DNA from: Pirellulaceae bacterium | Lineage (GTDB): Bacteria > Planctomycetota > Planctomycetia > Pirellulales > Pirellulaceae | Length of the DNA: 64,000 nt | NCBI GenBank assembly: GCA_029243025.1 | Contig: JAQWSU010000060.1 | Location: forward strand, 54,462-118,461 | Direction: 5' to 3' | Part shown: positions 1-9,134 of the stretch, piece after piece | Layout of the letters: each line of letters begins with the position of its first letter | How positions within the stretch are numbered: position 1 is the first letter of the stretch | Position numbers and translations under genes: made by a program | Notes under the pieces: generated by a model | Database searches by the model: none | Seen by the model: only the letters and a program-made list of their open reading frames with translations | What the model was told of the DNA's origin: nothing

Positions 1-169
1 TGCCGTCGTCGAGTGATCTGCTGTTGAGTTCATCGCTGCATCGCCTCTGGATTCGTGAGCGAACGCAGCTAGCTCGGATTAGCATCCACGGTCGCCGAAA
101 CGAGAGGTCAATTTAGCTGTCCCTGCTGGAGCAGGCAACGACCCCTGGTTGGCGGCGGTCCGAACCCGA

Positions 170-388
170 TTACAGCAAACCACCGTGGGTTCGGTAGGGC
201 TGCATGTGCGAGGGCTGATCGAGGAACCAGATCCGCTCCCACTCATCGAGCACTTGCCGCATATTTTCCGAGGTGAACAGCAACTGTCGAGCTCGTCGGA
301 CCGGGTCAGCCGAATAAATCGGTACAAAACAGCCGGTTGAAGAGGCCAAAGCCGCGGCAAGCAAGAGGCCACAAAGCAAGCGTCGCAT
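170..388 (-). CDS. small lipoprotein, unknown function
   Basis: A 72-residue protein that starts with a typical signal peptide (MRRLLCG then a hydrophobic stretch) and a lipobox L-A-S-S-T-G-C, so Cys20 is the likely lipidated residue. The mature part has only about 50 residues, rich in Arg and aromatic residues, and ends in the motif H-G-G-L-L. A strong Shine-Dalgarno (GGAGGAG, six bases before the ATG) supports the start. It lies 39 bp downstream of the HU-like gene on the same strand and may be cotranscribed with it. I recognise no domain. A short exported lipoprotein with a conserved-looking tail fits planctomycete gene sets, but its role is unknown. Confidence 0.7.
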   Translation of the reverse strand: MRRLLCGLLLAAALASSTGCFVPIYSADPVRRARQLLFTSENMRQVLDEWERIWFLDQPSHMQPYRTHGGLL

Positions 389-427
389 GATTACTCCTCC
401 ATGAGTATTTCAAAAGTAACTTCGGGC

Positions 428-850
428 TCAGGAGCCTGGGTTACGTTCAAAACCGGTCGGCAGATCGGGGCGAGGCGGCGGAGCTCCAAGTCCGGGATTT
501 TCATCCACGACGGGTGAAGTCGATGGCGGATTGCCTTCGGCTTGGGCCCGAGCTTCCTGATTCGCCTTCTCCTCTAACTGCCGAACTCTTTCTTCCATTT
601 CCTTACCGGGCTTAAATGTGACCACGAACTTTTCGGGGACGAAGACTTTATCCCCTGTCCGGGGGTTGCGAGCCTTTCTTGCGGCCCGCTTCTTGACCTC
701 AAATACCCCGAAATTTCGTAGCTCGATCCTGCCTTCCTCCACCAGCGTTTCCACGATGGCGTCGAAGGTCTTCTGGACGATTTCCTTCGTCTTGAGTTGA
801 GTCAGGCCAATTTCCTCGGAAATTGTTTTGACGATCTCTTTCTTGGTCAC
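428..850 (-). CDS. HU/IHF-family DNA-binding protein with acidic/proline-rich tail
   Basis: A 140-residue protein. The first 90 or so residues follow the HU fold: V-T-K-K-E-I-V helix, then [10 protein letters not shown] and the R-N-P-R-T-G DNA-binding arm, ending V-T-F-K-P-G-K. The last 45 residues form an extra tail, first charged ([16 protein letters not shown]) and then rich in Pro and Gly, which normal 90-residue HU proteins lack. I chose the GTG at 850 because GGAG lies seven bases upstream and the family begins at exactly this point; the longer open frame to 931 would add a non-conserved leader. HU and IHF proteins bend and compact DNA. The tail might mediate protein contacts (inference). 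Confidence 0.9.
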   Translation of the reverse strand: MTKKEIVKTISEEIGLTQLKTKEIVQKTFDAIVETLVEEGRIELRNFGVFEVKKRAARKARNPRTGDKVFVPEKFVVTFKPGKEMEERVRQLEEKANQEARAQAEGNPPSTSPVVDENPGLGAPPPRPDLPTGFERNPGS

Positions 851-1341
851 AACGATGCTCCAGTTCGGAACCCGGGAGGGGTTTGACGGACGCTTTGGAG
901 TCTGTCGAAAAATGTCTCCGACTCGCTCCAAGTGTATATAGCATAAGACTTAGTGTCAACCCAACCGGTTTCGTAGCGGCCTCCATTTGAGCTCATCTGC
1001 TTCGTTTTGAAAGCGACAGTCGTGTTTTGCCGAGGATGCTTCGATTCTCGTAACTCGTTTTTTTGTAACGGGTTAGACGACGCGGGCGTTGGTCGGGTGA
1101 CATTCTTTTGCGTTAAATGCTTGTGAAACAACAACATGCGTCACTTTGACCGTCCCAAATACACACATCGACCGCGCTACCGAAGCAGTCGCTCCCAACC
1201 GCTTCATCGACAACCCAACCGTCAAACTTCAACCAATCGGAAAAATAATCAAAATCGCTGCGATACGTCCCTTGCTGAAGAGATCGGCAGGAACGGATTG
1301 GTGCGGGGCATTCACTCGACATGTGGTCGATTCGAAACAAC
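851..1341. other. intergenic region without a supported gene
   Basis: About 490 bases between the HU-like gene and the ykgJ-like gene. It holds the candidate HU promoter. The short frames on both strands have no family-like composition and no convincing ribosome binding site. I see no RNA gene. Confidence 0.6.
931..959 (-). promoter_or_regulatory. candidate sigma-70-type promoter for the HU-like gene
   Basis: On the minus strand TTGACA (954-959) and TACACT (931-936) are separated by exactly 17 bases. This is a perfect -35 box and a 4/6 match to the -10 box, roughly 80 bases before the GTG start at 850. Pattern match only. Confidence 0.5.
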
Positions 1342-1773
1342 TCAGACACGCATCACTTTTCGGCGGGTCTCGATCTCTTCGATCGAATAAACTTTGCCCT
1401 GGCCGCTGCCTGGACAGATCTCACAAGTCGACTGCCAAGTTTCTGCAGTCTTCAAATTGGAATCCCAGAATGGCCATGTGCGGCATTGGCGGGGCCGCGC
1501 TTCATAGACTTGGCATTTCCGACTTTTGCTGTCGAAGAAGACGCAATCGCCGTTGGGAAACTCTTTTAAGCTTTTGCGAATTCCAACCTTGCGAACATAT
1601 TGGTCCTCAAATTCTTCGATGTCTTCGATACCCGCCACGCGGGCCAGTTCCGAGATTTCTTCTTTGTTGATCCAGACGTAGCCTGGGGCGCCAGTACAGC
1701 AATCACCGCATTGCGAGCAGTTGAATTTCAAGCCGCTTTCGGCATACCAGGGTTGTTCGGCCTTCTGAGTCAT
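1342..1773 (-). CDS. YkgJ-family (UPF0153) cysteine-cluster protein
   Basis: A 143-residue protein with the spaced cysteines of the YkgJ family, which is thought to bind zinc or an Fe-S centre: C-S-Q-C-G-D-C-C near residues 19-26, G-D-C-V-F-F, the block K-C-Q-V-Y-E-A-R-P-R-Q-C-R-T-W-P, and C-E-I-C-P. The biochemical role of the family is not settled. It lies 25 bp downstream of the cysteine desulfurase gene and is the last gene of the minus-strand moa run. That position suggests a link to sulfur or metal-cofactor handling, which is inference only. Length is normal for the family. Confidence 0.88.
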   Translation of the reverse strand: MTQKAEQPWYAESGLKFNCSQCGDCCTGAPGYVWINKEEISELARVAGIEDIEEFEDQYVRKVGIRKSLKEFPNGDCVFFDSKSRKCQVYEARPRQCRTWPFWDSNLKTAETWQSTCEICPGSGQGKVYSIEEIETRRKVMRV

Positions 1774-1798
1774 AGGATGGGTCTCTTTTCGTCCGTGT

Positions 1799-2953
1799 CT
1801 AACTGGAGATCAGTGCTTGAATCGTTTGTACGGTCATGTCGATCTCGGATTCTGTTGTGAAGGGACTACAACTGATCCGCAAGGTACCGCCCAGTTGGTC
1901 GGTTTTCAACGCGGTGTGCATCCGGGGAGCACAATGGAAACCGGCCCGTGTTTGAATGGAGGCCATTGTGTCAAGCAGCGTCGCTAATTCCTGAGGATCG
2001 TGTCCATCGATGTTGAGGCTTGTGACTCCAACGGATCGGTCCACGTCGGCCCCGTAGAGATGAACGCCTGACAGATGTTGCAAACCGGTTCGCAAACGCT
2101 GCGTCAGCCGCTGTTCATGTTTTGAGATGCTAGCGAGTCCTCGTTGGCGAATGAATTCCAGACCTTGCTGCAATCCGACGATGCCGGGCACGTTCAGATT
2201 TCCAGATTCGAATTTGTCTGGCATGCGATCCGGTTGCTCGTCCAGTTCGCTTTGACTGCCCGTGCCTCCCATTCGAACGGGTGTGAGTCGTTCGCTCATG
2301 GTTTTGGACAGGTAGAGGAAGGCGGTGCCAAGTGGCCCCAGCATTCCCTTGTGACCCGGCGCGGCAAGCAGGTCGCAATGCAGTTCTTTGACACTCACCG
2401 CACAATGCCCGATGGTTTGTGCCGCATCGACTAGAAAGGGAATGCCGCGTTGGCGGCAGATTTGCCCCACAGCTTCCAGGGGTTGGATGGCTCCGGTCAC
2501 GTTGGATGCATGGACCATGGCAACTAGGCGAGTGTCGTCTCGAATCGATGATGTGAAATCATCGATGGAGATGACGCCATCCGAATCGACACCCAGATGG
2601 GTTAAGTCGATACCTCGTGCTCGCTGCAGATGACTGAGGGGCCGAAGGGTGGAGTTGTGATCGCAAACGGTGGTAATCACATGGTCGCCTTTTTGTAGCC
2701 AGTCCCCAATGGCGAGGTGCAAAGCGTCGGTACCACTGTAAGCGAAGATGATCTGTTGTGCTTTCTCGACTGATATCAGTTGAGCGATTGCCAAGCGAGT
2801 CTGTTCGATCGTACGCTGCACATCGATTGCCTCTTGATAAGCGCCCCTTCCTGCGGGCGCTCCGGACCGACGCTGATAGGCATCGATGGCATGGAAGACG
2901 GTGTCTGGTTTGGGCCAGCTCGTGGCCGCATTATCCAGATAAATTCGCTTCAT
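1799..2953 (-). CDS. cysteine desulfurase-family aminotransferase (class V, PLP-dependent)
   Basis: A 384-residue class V aminotransferase fold protein. It opens I-Y-L-D-N-A-A-T-S-W-P-K-P, the usual start of the NifS/SufS-like branch, contains the substrate/PLP block D-A-A-Q-T-I-G-H, the PLP-lysine motif A-P-G-H-K-G, and a late C in G-F-H-C-A-P-R-M-H in the position of the SufS-type catalytic Cys. Cysteine desulfurases take sulfur from cysteine as an enzyme persulfide. The ATG lies three bases after the moaA stop. With moaD and moaE in the same run, a natural role is to supply sulfur for the MoaD thiocarboxylate (inference); Fe-S assembly is the alternative. Confidence 0.88.
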   Translation of the reverse strand: MKRIYLDNAATSWPKPDTVFHAIDAYQRRSGAPAGRGAYQEAIDVQRTIEQTRLAIAQLISVEKAQQIIFAYSGTDALHLAIGDWLQKGDHVITTVCDHNSTLRPLSHLQRARGIDLTHLGVDSDGVISIDDFTSSIRDDTRLVAMVHASNVTGAIQPLEAVGQICRQRGIPFLVDAAQTIGHCAVSVKELHCDLLAAPGHKGMLGPLGTAFLYLSKTMSERLTPVRMGGTGSQSELDEQPDRMPDKFESGNLNVPGIVGLQQGLEFIRQRGLASISKHEQRLTQRLRTGLQHLSGVHLYGADVDRSVGVTSLNIDGHDPQELATLLDTMASIQTRAGFHCAPRMHTALKTDQLGGTLRISCSPFTTESEIDMTVQTIQALISS

Positions 2954-2956
2954 TCT

Positions 2957-3985
2957 TTACCCACCGATCTGATACATGGCACGTTTAGGCCGCAGAAAGT
3001 CATCCGAGTCGATGCCGTGTCCCGGTTTCTTGTTCGCCACACATTCACGCACGAGACTCTGGATGTTCGCGGGATCTGCTTGGTTTCGCAGCAATTTTCG
3101 TACGTCCCATTCCTGATTCGAGAAGAGGCAGTTACGCAGTTGTCCTTCTGCGGTCACTCTCAATCGATTGCAATCCTGGCAGAAGGGTTGGGTGACGGGG
3201 TTAATGAAGCCGATGCGACCAATTCCATCGGAGAATGCGAAGTCGACTGCTGGTTGGCTCGGATCGGGGCGGGGTAAGGCTTGTAACGGTCCGTAAGCCG
3301 CTTCGAGCAATTCGCGAATCGTCTCTCCACTCAGCACTTGGTCGGTCTTCCAATTGCCTTCCGCGTCCAACGGCATGAATTCGATAAAACGCAGTTCGAG
3401 TCCCGATTCTCGTGCGAATTGGCCGAGTGGTACGATTTCCTGCTCGCTGATGCCGCGGATCGCCACGGCGTTTAGTCGGATGCGATCGAAGCCGATTTGC
3501 CGGGCCGATTCGATGCCTGACAGCACGCGATCGAGACCCTTCCGGCGGGTGATCTGCTGGAATGTTTCTTCGCTCAAGCCGTCGAGACTGACGTTGAGAC
3601 GCTGCAACCCGGCTTGGGCCAACGCTTCCGCTTGTTCCGACAGTAAAATTCCGTTGGTCGTCATCGCCAAGTCGCAAATGCCGGGAATCGCTGCTAAGCG
3701 GCCGATCAGTTCCGGCAAACTGGCCCTCACTAAAGGTTCGCCACCGGTGATCCGCAAACGGTTGATACCCATCGGAATTACCGCCCGGACGAGTGATTCG
3801 ATCTCTTCAAAGGAAAGCAACTCTTCCCGAGGTTGAAAGCGGATCTGTTCATCGGGCATGCAATAAAAACAGCGAATGTTGCAACGATCGGTGACGCTGA
3901 TCCGCAAATTGGTGTGAACACGACCAAGCGAATCGGCAACTGGTTGGGCGTCCAAACTAGGGAGATTATCAGGATGAGTTGGCAT
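2957..3985 (-). CDS. moaA: GTP 3',8-cyclase (radical SAM)
   Basis: A 342-residue enzyme of molybdenum cofactor synthesis, step one: radical SAM conversion of GTP to 3',8-cyclo-GTP. The radical SAM cluster motif C-N-I-R-C-F-Y-C is at residues 35-42. The C-terminal second cluster motif C-Q-D-C-N-R-L-R ... N-C is at about 267-284, typical of MoaA. T-T-N-G and G-G-E-P motifs are also present. Length is standard. It follows moaE by nine bases and precedes the cysteine desulfurase by three, so the genes are almost certainly cotranscribed. moaC, which acts next in the pathway, is not in the window. Confidence 0.96.
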   Translation of the reverse strand: MPTHPDNLPSLDAQPVADSLGRVHTNLRISVTDRCNIRCFYCMPDEQIRFQPREELLSFEEIESLVRAVIPMGINRLRITGGEPLVRASLPELIGRLAAIPGICDLAMTTNGILLSEQAEALAQAGLQRLNVSLDGLSEETFQQITRRKGLDRVLSGIESARQIGFDRIRLNAVAIRGISEQEIVPLGQFARESGLELRFIEFMPLDAEGNWKTDQVLSGETIRELLEAAYGPLQALPRPDPSQPAVDFAFSDGIGRIGFINPVTQPFCQDCNRLRVTAEGQLRNCLFSNQEWDVRKLLRNQADPANIQSLVRECVANKKPGHGIDSDDFLRPKRAMYQIGG

Positions 3986-3994
3986 GTGTTCGAC

Positions 3995-4423
3995 TCAAGT
4001 AGAGGAAGGGGGGAGGCCAGGATGCACCCACTCGGTGGTGCCATCCGTCCAGTTTTCCTGCTTCCAAATGGGAACTTCTTCTTTAATACGATCCATCAAC
4101 CATTGAGCGGCTTCAAATGCATCTCGTCGGTGCGGGGTGCTGACAGAAACCAGAATACTCGCTTCCCCCAACTCCAGATGTCCGAGTCGGTGGATGATGA
4201 CACAGTGAATGATTGGCCAGCGATCACGGGCTTGGTGCTCGAGCTGTCCCAGTTTTCGCTCTGCCATCTCCGGGTAGCATTCGTATTTTAGCGCCTGAGT
4301 TTGACGCTCGCCGGTGAATTCTCGCGTCGTCCCCACAAAAACAACGACCGCACCAGCCTGAGTGGAATGTGTTTGCTGCAGGGCTGCCGCGGAGTCGATC
4401 GGTTTGTCAGTTAGCTCAACCAA
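3995..4423 (-). CDS. moaE: molybdopterin synthase catalytic subunit
   Basis: A 142-residue MoaE. With thiocarboxylated MoaD it inserts the two dithiolene sulfurs into precursor Z to give molybdopterin. Family landmarks: G-A-V-V-V-F-V-G-T-T-R, Y-E-C-Y-P-E-M-A, I-H-R-L-G-H-L, and P-I-W-K-Q-E with the catalytic Lys. The start is a TTG at 4423 (V-E-L-T-D-K-P-I-D). It is the codon where family members begin, although the frame stays open upstream without a better start. Its partner moaD lies 135 bp upstream on the same strand. Confidence 0.93.
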   Translation of the reverse strand: MVELTDKPIDSAAALQQTHSTQAGAVVVFVGTTREFTGERQTQALKYECYPEMAERKLGQLEHQARDRWPIIHCVIIHRLGHLELGEASILVSVSTPHRRDAFEAAQWLMDRIKEEVPIWKQENWTDGTTEWVHPGLPPSST

Positions 4424-4558
4424 GGCACTTGCACGTTCGCGAAAAGGGAGATGGGTTCCGGTACTTTCCTCTCATTGTAAGTGCAGACCGACCAATTCGG
4501 AATCGGTTGCCAGCGGATGGAAAGCTGTTTTTAGAACGAATTTTCGAGTCAAGAATGG

Positions 4559-4804
4559 TTAGCCACCACTCACCGGCGGAATGCAGGCTACCTCGTCGTC
4601 GGCGGAAAGTTTTGTTTGGTCGTCGACGTATTCGGCGTTCACGGCGAAGCGTACATGATTTAGAAGGGATTCGAGAGCCGGGGCAGTCGTTGCGAGAGCC
4701 GCTTTCAAATCGGCAACGGTGGCGCCATCCTGACACTCGACAATGAGTGAGTCTTGTGCTGCAAGTTGTTGGGCAGCGGCGAAGAGACGAACGTGAATTT
4801 TCAC
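4559..4804 (-). CDS. moaD: molybdopterin synthase sulfur-carrier subunit
   Basis: An 81-residue ubiquitin-fold protein (V-K-I-H-V-R-L-F-A-A-A) ending in the diagnostic V-S-G-G, whose terminal Gly becomes the thiocarboxylate that donates sulfur to MoaE. The start is a GTG at 4804 that overlaps the stop of the upstream oxidoreductase as GTGA, a sign of translational coupling. The open frame runs further upstream inside that gene, but the family starts here. No MoeB-like adenylyltransferase, needed to activate MoaD, is in the window. Confidence 0.93.
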   Translation of the reverse strand: MKIHVRLFAAAQQLAAQDSLIVECQDGATVADLKAALATTAPALESLLNHVRFAVNAEYVDDQTKLSADDEVACIPPVSGG

Positions 4805-7791
4805 TTGGCAACTAACTCCTCGGTGGAAGGCGACAGTTCTTGACTGATTTCGGGCATCAAGCCATAGGCCAAGGCGAGTAATTTGAGCGGGTGCAGCGTG
4901 GTTTTTGTGGTGCCTTGTTGCATCTGCAGTTTGCAACTACTGCATTCGCTGGCCCCAATTTGCAGCGACGGATTTCTCATGGCCGAAATCAGCCCCCAGC
5001 CGGCACGCAAGCTATTGCGGAAATTCTCGCGTTTCAAACCGTAAGTGCCGGCCATTCCCGAACATCCATCTTCCATCGGTCGGACGGACATTCCCGGGAT
5101 GAGTCGTAACAGGTTTTCGCCCGCATTCCCTTTGTCGAGGGCGCGGATGTGGCACGGTTGATGATAGCCCACTGACGCGTTGATCGGTTTTAAATCAAGT
5201 TCCAACTGGCCCAGTTGGTGCATTTTCCAGAGGTATCCGCAAGCTTCACTGGCATTTTCTGAGACAAGGCGAGCGTCCTCGTCGTCCAAGATATTCGTGT
5301 ATTCTCGGGTGAGGCAAAGCGCTGCAGCCGGCTCGGTTGCCACAATGTGATAACCTTGTCGAACTGCATCGGCTAATAGAGCCACGTTCTTCTGAATGAT
5401 TGGTGTTGCGCGTTCCACCGCACCGAGCGACAGCATCGACATGCCTGATTGAAGCTGGTTCGGGGGAACGTAGATCGAGACGCCGTTGTGTTCCATTACG
5501 GACACAAAGGCTTCTGCGAGTTGTGGGTCGAACCAATTGGCGAAGATATCGACAAAGTACAAAACCTTACGCCCGCTTCGTCGGGTGGGTTTTGTCAGTC
5601 GTTTCTTGGCCGCTTGGCGGATGAAGCTGCGGGTAGCAATTCGAGGTAATTTGCGATTTTGGGCGATCCCGAATGTTTTTTCCATGAGCCAGCGAAAGCT
5701 CGGATTGGCGATCGCCCAATTGGAAAAGGGACGCACCAGGTTGCCCCAGGAGGCTGCTGCATCGAGGTGAGTTAGGAACCAATCGGAAACCGTGAGGCCG
5801 TTGTTCGTTACGTAATGCGCCTTACACTCCATCATTAACTTGGGAATGTCGACTTCCGCCGGACATTCCAGGCGGCATTGATGACAATTCACACAAAGAT
5901 CGGCCACTTCTTTTAGTGTTTCGCCATGGAGTTCGGTTCGATCGAGCGCCCCAGTCACGATGGCTCGCATCAGATTTGCCTTCGCTCGCGGTGTGGCCTC
6001 TTCTGAGGGGGACAACCGATTGATGGGACACATGCGTTCGAAGCCTGATGTGGTGAGGCATCCACCGCATCCATTGCAGCTTCTGGCAGCCTGAACTATC
6101 GTTGTCTCGTCCCAATTCAGTTCGAGCGGAATCATTTCTGGTTGCGGTGTGTCATCGCCCGTTTGGCCGACGGCGTCCGGTTCACTGGAGTCTCCCAATT
6201 CGTCGCGGCGTTGCAGTTGAGGCGCGACGGGGCGCAGGTTTTGTGTGAGCACTTGTCCTGATTCATCGACAATCTTCCCCGGATTGAAGATGTTTTGGGG
6301 GTCAAAGATTTGTTTGAGCTCTTGAAAGACGTTGTAGAGCGGGCCGTATTGTTCCCGCAAAAACCAGGTGCGGCTGAGGCCGTCACCATGTTCCCCGCTA
6401 ATCGTACCACCCACCTCCAGCACTTGCTCGTAAAGATCGCGAGCCAGGTGTTGCATACGGCGGACGTGGTCAGGGTCGGCCAGATCGAGAAACGGTCGAA
6501 TGTGTAGCTGGCCGTGACCCACATGCCCGTACAGTGATGCGGTGACTTGATGTTTTTTTAAGACATTCTGAAGTTGAATGAAAAAACCAGGTAGTTCTGG
6601 TGGTGGCACGCAGATGTCTTCGACAAAGGGTAAAGGCCTTGTCGAGCCCTTGAGTCGATAGAGCGAGGGCACCACATGTTGGGGAAGTCGCCAATAGAGT
6701 TCAACGTCATCCGGTTCCAGGGCGATTTTCGCGTCGAAAGCCAGCCGTTTTCGTCGACAAATGTAGTGAACGGTCTGCTGGAGCTTGTCACGCACCTCTT
6801 TCGCGCTGTCTCCTTCCATTTCAACCAGCAGCAACGCTTCGGTCGACTCCGGTAACAGCAGGTCGTACCGGACGTCCGATTCGCAGGCGAGTCGTAGCAG
6901 GCGGCGATCCATCAAGTCGCACGCTGATGCGTTCATTCGAGGGATTTCAATTGCCGCGTGAGCTGCTTGTTCCAGACGTTCAAACAGTAGCAAAACGACG
7001 CCGCGATGTTTGGGGAGTTTCGAAACGCGAACTGTGGCTTCGGTGATCAAACCCAGCGTGCCTTCGGAGCCAATCATCAGCTTGGCAAGGTCCAACGAAT
7101 CGTCTGACAGGATGTCATCCAAGCGATAGCCGCTGCGGTTGACGGGCGCTGCAGACCGATATTCGGCTACCAGCGACGAGTTGGCTGCGATCAGATCGCT
7201 GACTTGGCTGACCAGTCGCCTGACCGTGGCAGATGCAAGTCGATCTTGTAAGCGATGTCGCCCCAGTTGCACCAGCTCTCCGCTGGCCAGCACAACTTTC
7301 ATGCTCTCGATATGTTGCCGCGTTGATCCGTATCGGAGCCAGTGGCTGCCGCTGCCGTCGATTGCCAACGCGCCACCGATCGTTGATACCGTACGATTCG
7401 CAGGGTCGGGGCCAAAGCCCTGGTGACGCGGTGCCAACATCCGATTTAGATCACTCAACACAACGCCCGGCTGCACGGTGACCGTTTCGTCGGTCGTCTC
7501 AACCAACCGCCGCATCGCATGAGAGAAATCGATCACGAGACCTGGACCGAGCGAATCACCGGCCAATCCCGTACCAGCTCCCCTGGCATGGATCGGCAGA
7601 TTGTTTTCGCTTGCATATTCGACGCAGGCGACTACGTCTGCTGTATTTTGTGGGCGAATGACAGCGAGCGGCTTGATTTCATAGATGCTCGCGTCGCTCG
7701 AATAGACTTGCAGAAAAACGTCGTCACACCGGATTTCACCTTCCAGCAAGCCTCGTAAATCCGCCTGAATTCTGTCCCGTTCTTGGTCCAT
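4801..7791 (-). CDS. FAD-linked oxidase / Fe-S oxidoreductase fusion (YdiJ-like)
   Basis: A 996-residue fusion. Residues about 40-210 form the FAD-binding (PCMH type) domain with A-R-G-A-G-T-G-L-A-G, and about 230-500 the FAD-oxidase C-terminal domain with H-V-G-H-G-Q-L-H and G-E-H-G-D-G. Two [4Fe-4S]-type cysteine runs begin at C572 (C-N-G-C-G-G-C) and about C632 (C-V-N-C-H-Q-C). CCG-type cysteine-rich motifs follow near the end (H-Q-P-C-H-I and S-E-C-S-S-C). The layout and length match YdiJ-type 2-hydroxyacid dehydrogenases that pass electrons from FAD through Fe-S clusters. The substrate (D-2-hydroxyglutarate, D-lactate or similar) cannot be told from sequence. It overlaps moaD by four bases. 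Confidence 0.92.
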   Translation of the reverse strand: MDQERDRIQADLRGLLEGEIRCDDVFLQVYSSDASIYEIKPLAVIRPQNTADVVACVEYASENNLPIHARGAGTGLAGDSLGPGLVIDFSHAMRRLVETTDETVTVQPGVVLSDLNRMLAPRHQGFGPDPANRTVSTIGGALAIDGSGSHWLRYGSTRQHIESMKVVLASGELVQLGRHRLQDRLASATVRRLVSQVSDLIAANSSLVAEYRSAAPVNRSGYRLDDILSDDSLDLAKLMIGSEGTLGLITEATVRVSKLPKHRGVVLLLFERLEQAAHAAIEIPRMNASACDLMDRRLLRLACESDVRYDLLLPESTEALLLVEMEGDSAKEVRDKLQQTVHYICRRKRLAFDAKIALEPDDVELYWRLPQHVVPSLYRLKGSTRPLPFVEDICVPPPELPGFFIQLQNVLKKHQVTASLYGHVGHGQLHIRPFLDLADPDHVRRMQHLARDLYEQVLEVGGTISGEHGDGLSRTWFLREQYGPLYNVFQELKQIFDPQNIFNPGKIVDESGQVLTQNLRPVAPQLQRRDELGDSSEPDAVGQTGDDTPQPEMIPLELNWDETTIVQAARSCNGCGGCLTTSGFERMCPINRLSPSEEATPRAKANLMRAIVTGALDRTELHGETLKEVADLCVNCHQCRLECPAEVDIPKLMMECKAHYVTNNGLTVSDWFLTHLDAAASWGNLVRPFSNWAIANPSFRWLMEKTFGIAQNRKLPRIATRSFIRQAAKKRLTKPTRRSGRKVLYFVDIFANWFDPQLAEAFVSVMEHNGVSIYVPPNQLQSGMSMLSLGAVERATPIIQKNVALLADAVRQGYHIVATEPAAALCLTREYTNILDDEDARLVSENASEACGYLWKMHQLGQLELDLKPINASVGYHQPCHIRALDKGNAGENLLRLIPGMSVRPMEDGCSGMAGTYGLKRENFRNSLRAGWGLISAMRNPSLQIGASECSSCKLQMQQGTTKTTLHPLKLLALAYGLMPEISQELSPSTEELVAK

Positions 7792-7861
7792 TCGTCAGTG
7801 GGCTTTGCAAATTCAGTGTCAAACCGAAAGGGGAAGGTAATGTTGTTGGGGCCGTTTGGGA

Positions 7862-8341
7862 TCAGCCGGCTGGGTCCGTCTCACCAGCTTGTTTAAGTCG
7901 AGCCGTCTCTTGCCGATAACGCTCATGGACTTCCAAGTCAAAGTTGCGATGGGATTCCAAGTCGTCCAGGCCGCGATACTGTGCGTGGCACCGATAGCAC
8001 TCGAGCAAGTCGCCCATCACAAGATAGAGAATGACGTCGACCAGAGCAGTCGCAAACAGGATGGCAAAACTTAAAATGACTTGGTGGTAAAACCAGGCGA
8101 CGGAGCTGAGAACGAAGCCGGTACAGACAATCGCCACCCCGAGTCGCTGCGGAAAGTCTTTGCGAATAAATAATTCATGACTGGGGCAAGCGAGGCAACG
8201 CGTCAGGCTCGCCGACTGCAAAATCGGCACCCGCTCAAAAAGCTGTCGCGAGCATTCCGAACAGTTCAAAGGCTGATCGGTTTCCAGTGTGGACCGGCAG
8301 GTTTGTTCGCAGTACGGACAGTGAAAGGTGATGGTAGCCAT
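7862..8341 (-). CDS. zinc-ribbon membrane protein, unknown function
   Basis: A 159-residue protein. Its N-terminus has C-P-Y-C and C-S-E-C pairs about 15 residues apart, a rubredoxin-like zinc ribbon. A further C-L-A-C pair follows near residue 49, then two hydrophobic segments at about 68-88 and 90-112, and C-Y-R-C near residue 120. The tail is charged and probably cytosolic. No catalytic motif is visible. It lies 7 bp downstream of the multi-pass membrane protein gene on the same strand, so the two may act together. Zinc-ribbon plus membrane-anchor proteins of unknown role are common in planctomycetes. Confidence 0.75.
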   Translation of the reverse strand: MATITFHCPYCEQTCRSTLETDQPLNCSECSRQLFERVPILQSASLTRCLACPSHELFIRKDFPQRLGVAIVCTGFVLSSVAWFYHQVILSFAILFATALVDVILYLVMGDLLECYRCHAQYRGLDDLESHRNFDLEVHERYRQETARLKQAGETDPAG

Positions 8342-8348
8342 AGCTTTA

Positions 8349-9122
8349 TCATAACGGAAACGGGGTTTGCACTGACAGTAACTGAGACGTCAACTCACCC
8401 AGGAAAGCAAAAATGACAGCGACGTAAAGAATTCCAGTCGCACTTTGAGTGTTGGGAATCTTTAGCGTTTGCCAGGACATCCACGCGAGCGCCACCAATC
8501 CTAACAAGCCGGCGAGCCAACGGAGCCCAACAAAGGCCAAAAAGGCTTGGGACTGAAAACGATCCGGCGACCAACTGCCGACGAGGCCTCCGAGACCGAC
8601 AACCGCACGAAACAAGACCGCAACGACCATCAACATGATCAGACGCCGCAGGGGACCCATCTTCATGCTGGGTGTGTTTAAGTACCAATGCCCCAGCAAC
8701 ATAGCCGAGAATGTAAAGCCGAGCACGAGGCCGGAACTCAGTGTGTTGATCAGATTAGTCCAGAGCGGTACTTCGTTTTCTGCTCCCAAGCTTGCCACAA
8801 GACAGCCACCGGAAAAGTCGAGGAGGGTGACGACCAACAAGACGATCCAACCGAGCTGTTTCATTTCGTAGAGCCAGAAAATGGAGCCGGCATAGGAGGC
8901 GATGGCTGCTGCGATGCTGATCCCCAAGATCCAGTTCGCGTTTGGAGTTGGAGAGGGCAGCATCGCCACGATAGCGGCCACAAACGTGTTTAATCCCAAC
9001 GCGACCCATAGATGGACACGGAAAAATCCGCTCGTTACCGCCTTTGCGGAGGTAAACGTCATGGCGGCAGCGAGGCCGAATGCCAGACGAAAGACAAATT
9101 CAATGAGCACGAGCCACAACAT
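8349..9122 (-). CDS. multi-pass membrane protein, unknown function
   Basis: A 257-residue protein made almost entirely of hydrophobic segments, about eight by eye, with short loops. A motif G-H-W-Y-L-N-T-P-S-M lies between segments five and six. His and Trp there could bind a cofactor or quinone, but this is a guess. No transporter signature is recognised. It lies 12 bp downstream of folE and just before the zinc-ribbon protein, all on the minus strand. Confidence 0.75.
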   Translation of the reverse strand: MLWLVLIEFVFRLAFGLAAAMTFTSAKAVTSGFFRVHLWVALGLNTFVAAIVAMLPSPTPNANWILGISIAAAIASYAGSIFWLYEMKQLGWIVLLVVTLLDFSGGCLVASLGAENEVPLWTNLINTLSSGLVLGFTFSAMLLGHWYLNTPSMKMGPLRRLIMLMVVAVLFRAVVGLGGLVGSWSPDRFQSQAFLAFVGLRWLAGLLGLVALAWMSWQTLKIPNTQSATGILYVAVIFAFLGELTSQLLSVQTPFPL

Positions 9123-9134
9123 GATCGACTTCCA

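Noticed and set aside
1146..1670. 174-residue plus-strand frame near 1.2-1.7 kb
   Set aside because: Lies antisense to the ykgJ-like gene, has no recognisable motif and no ribosome site.
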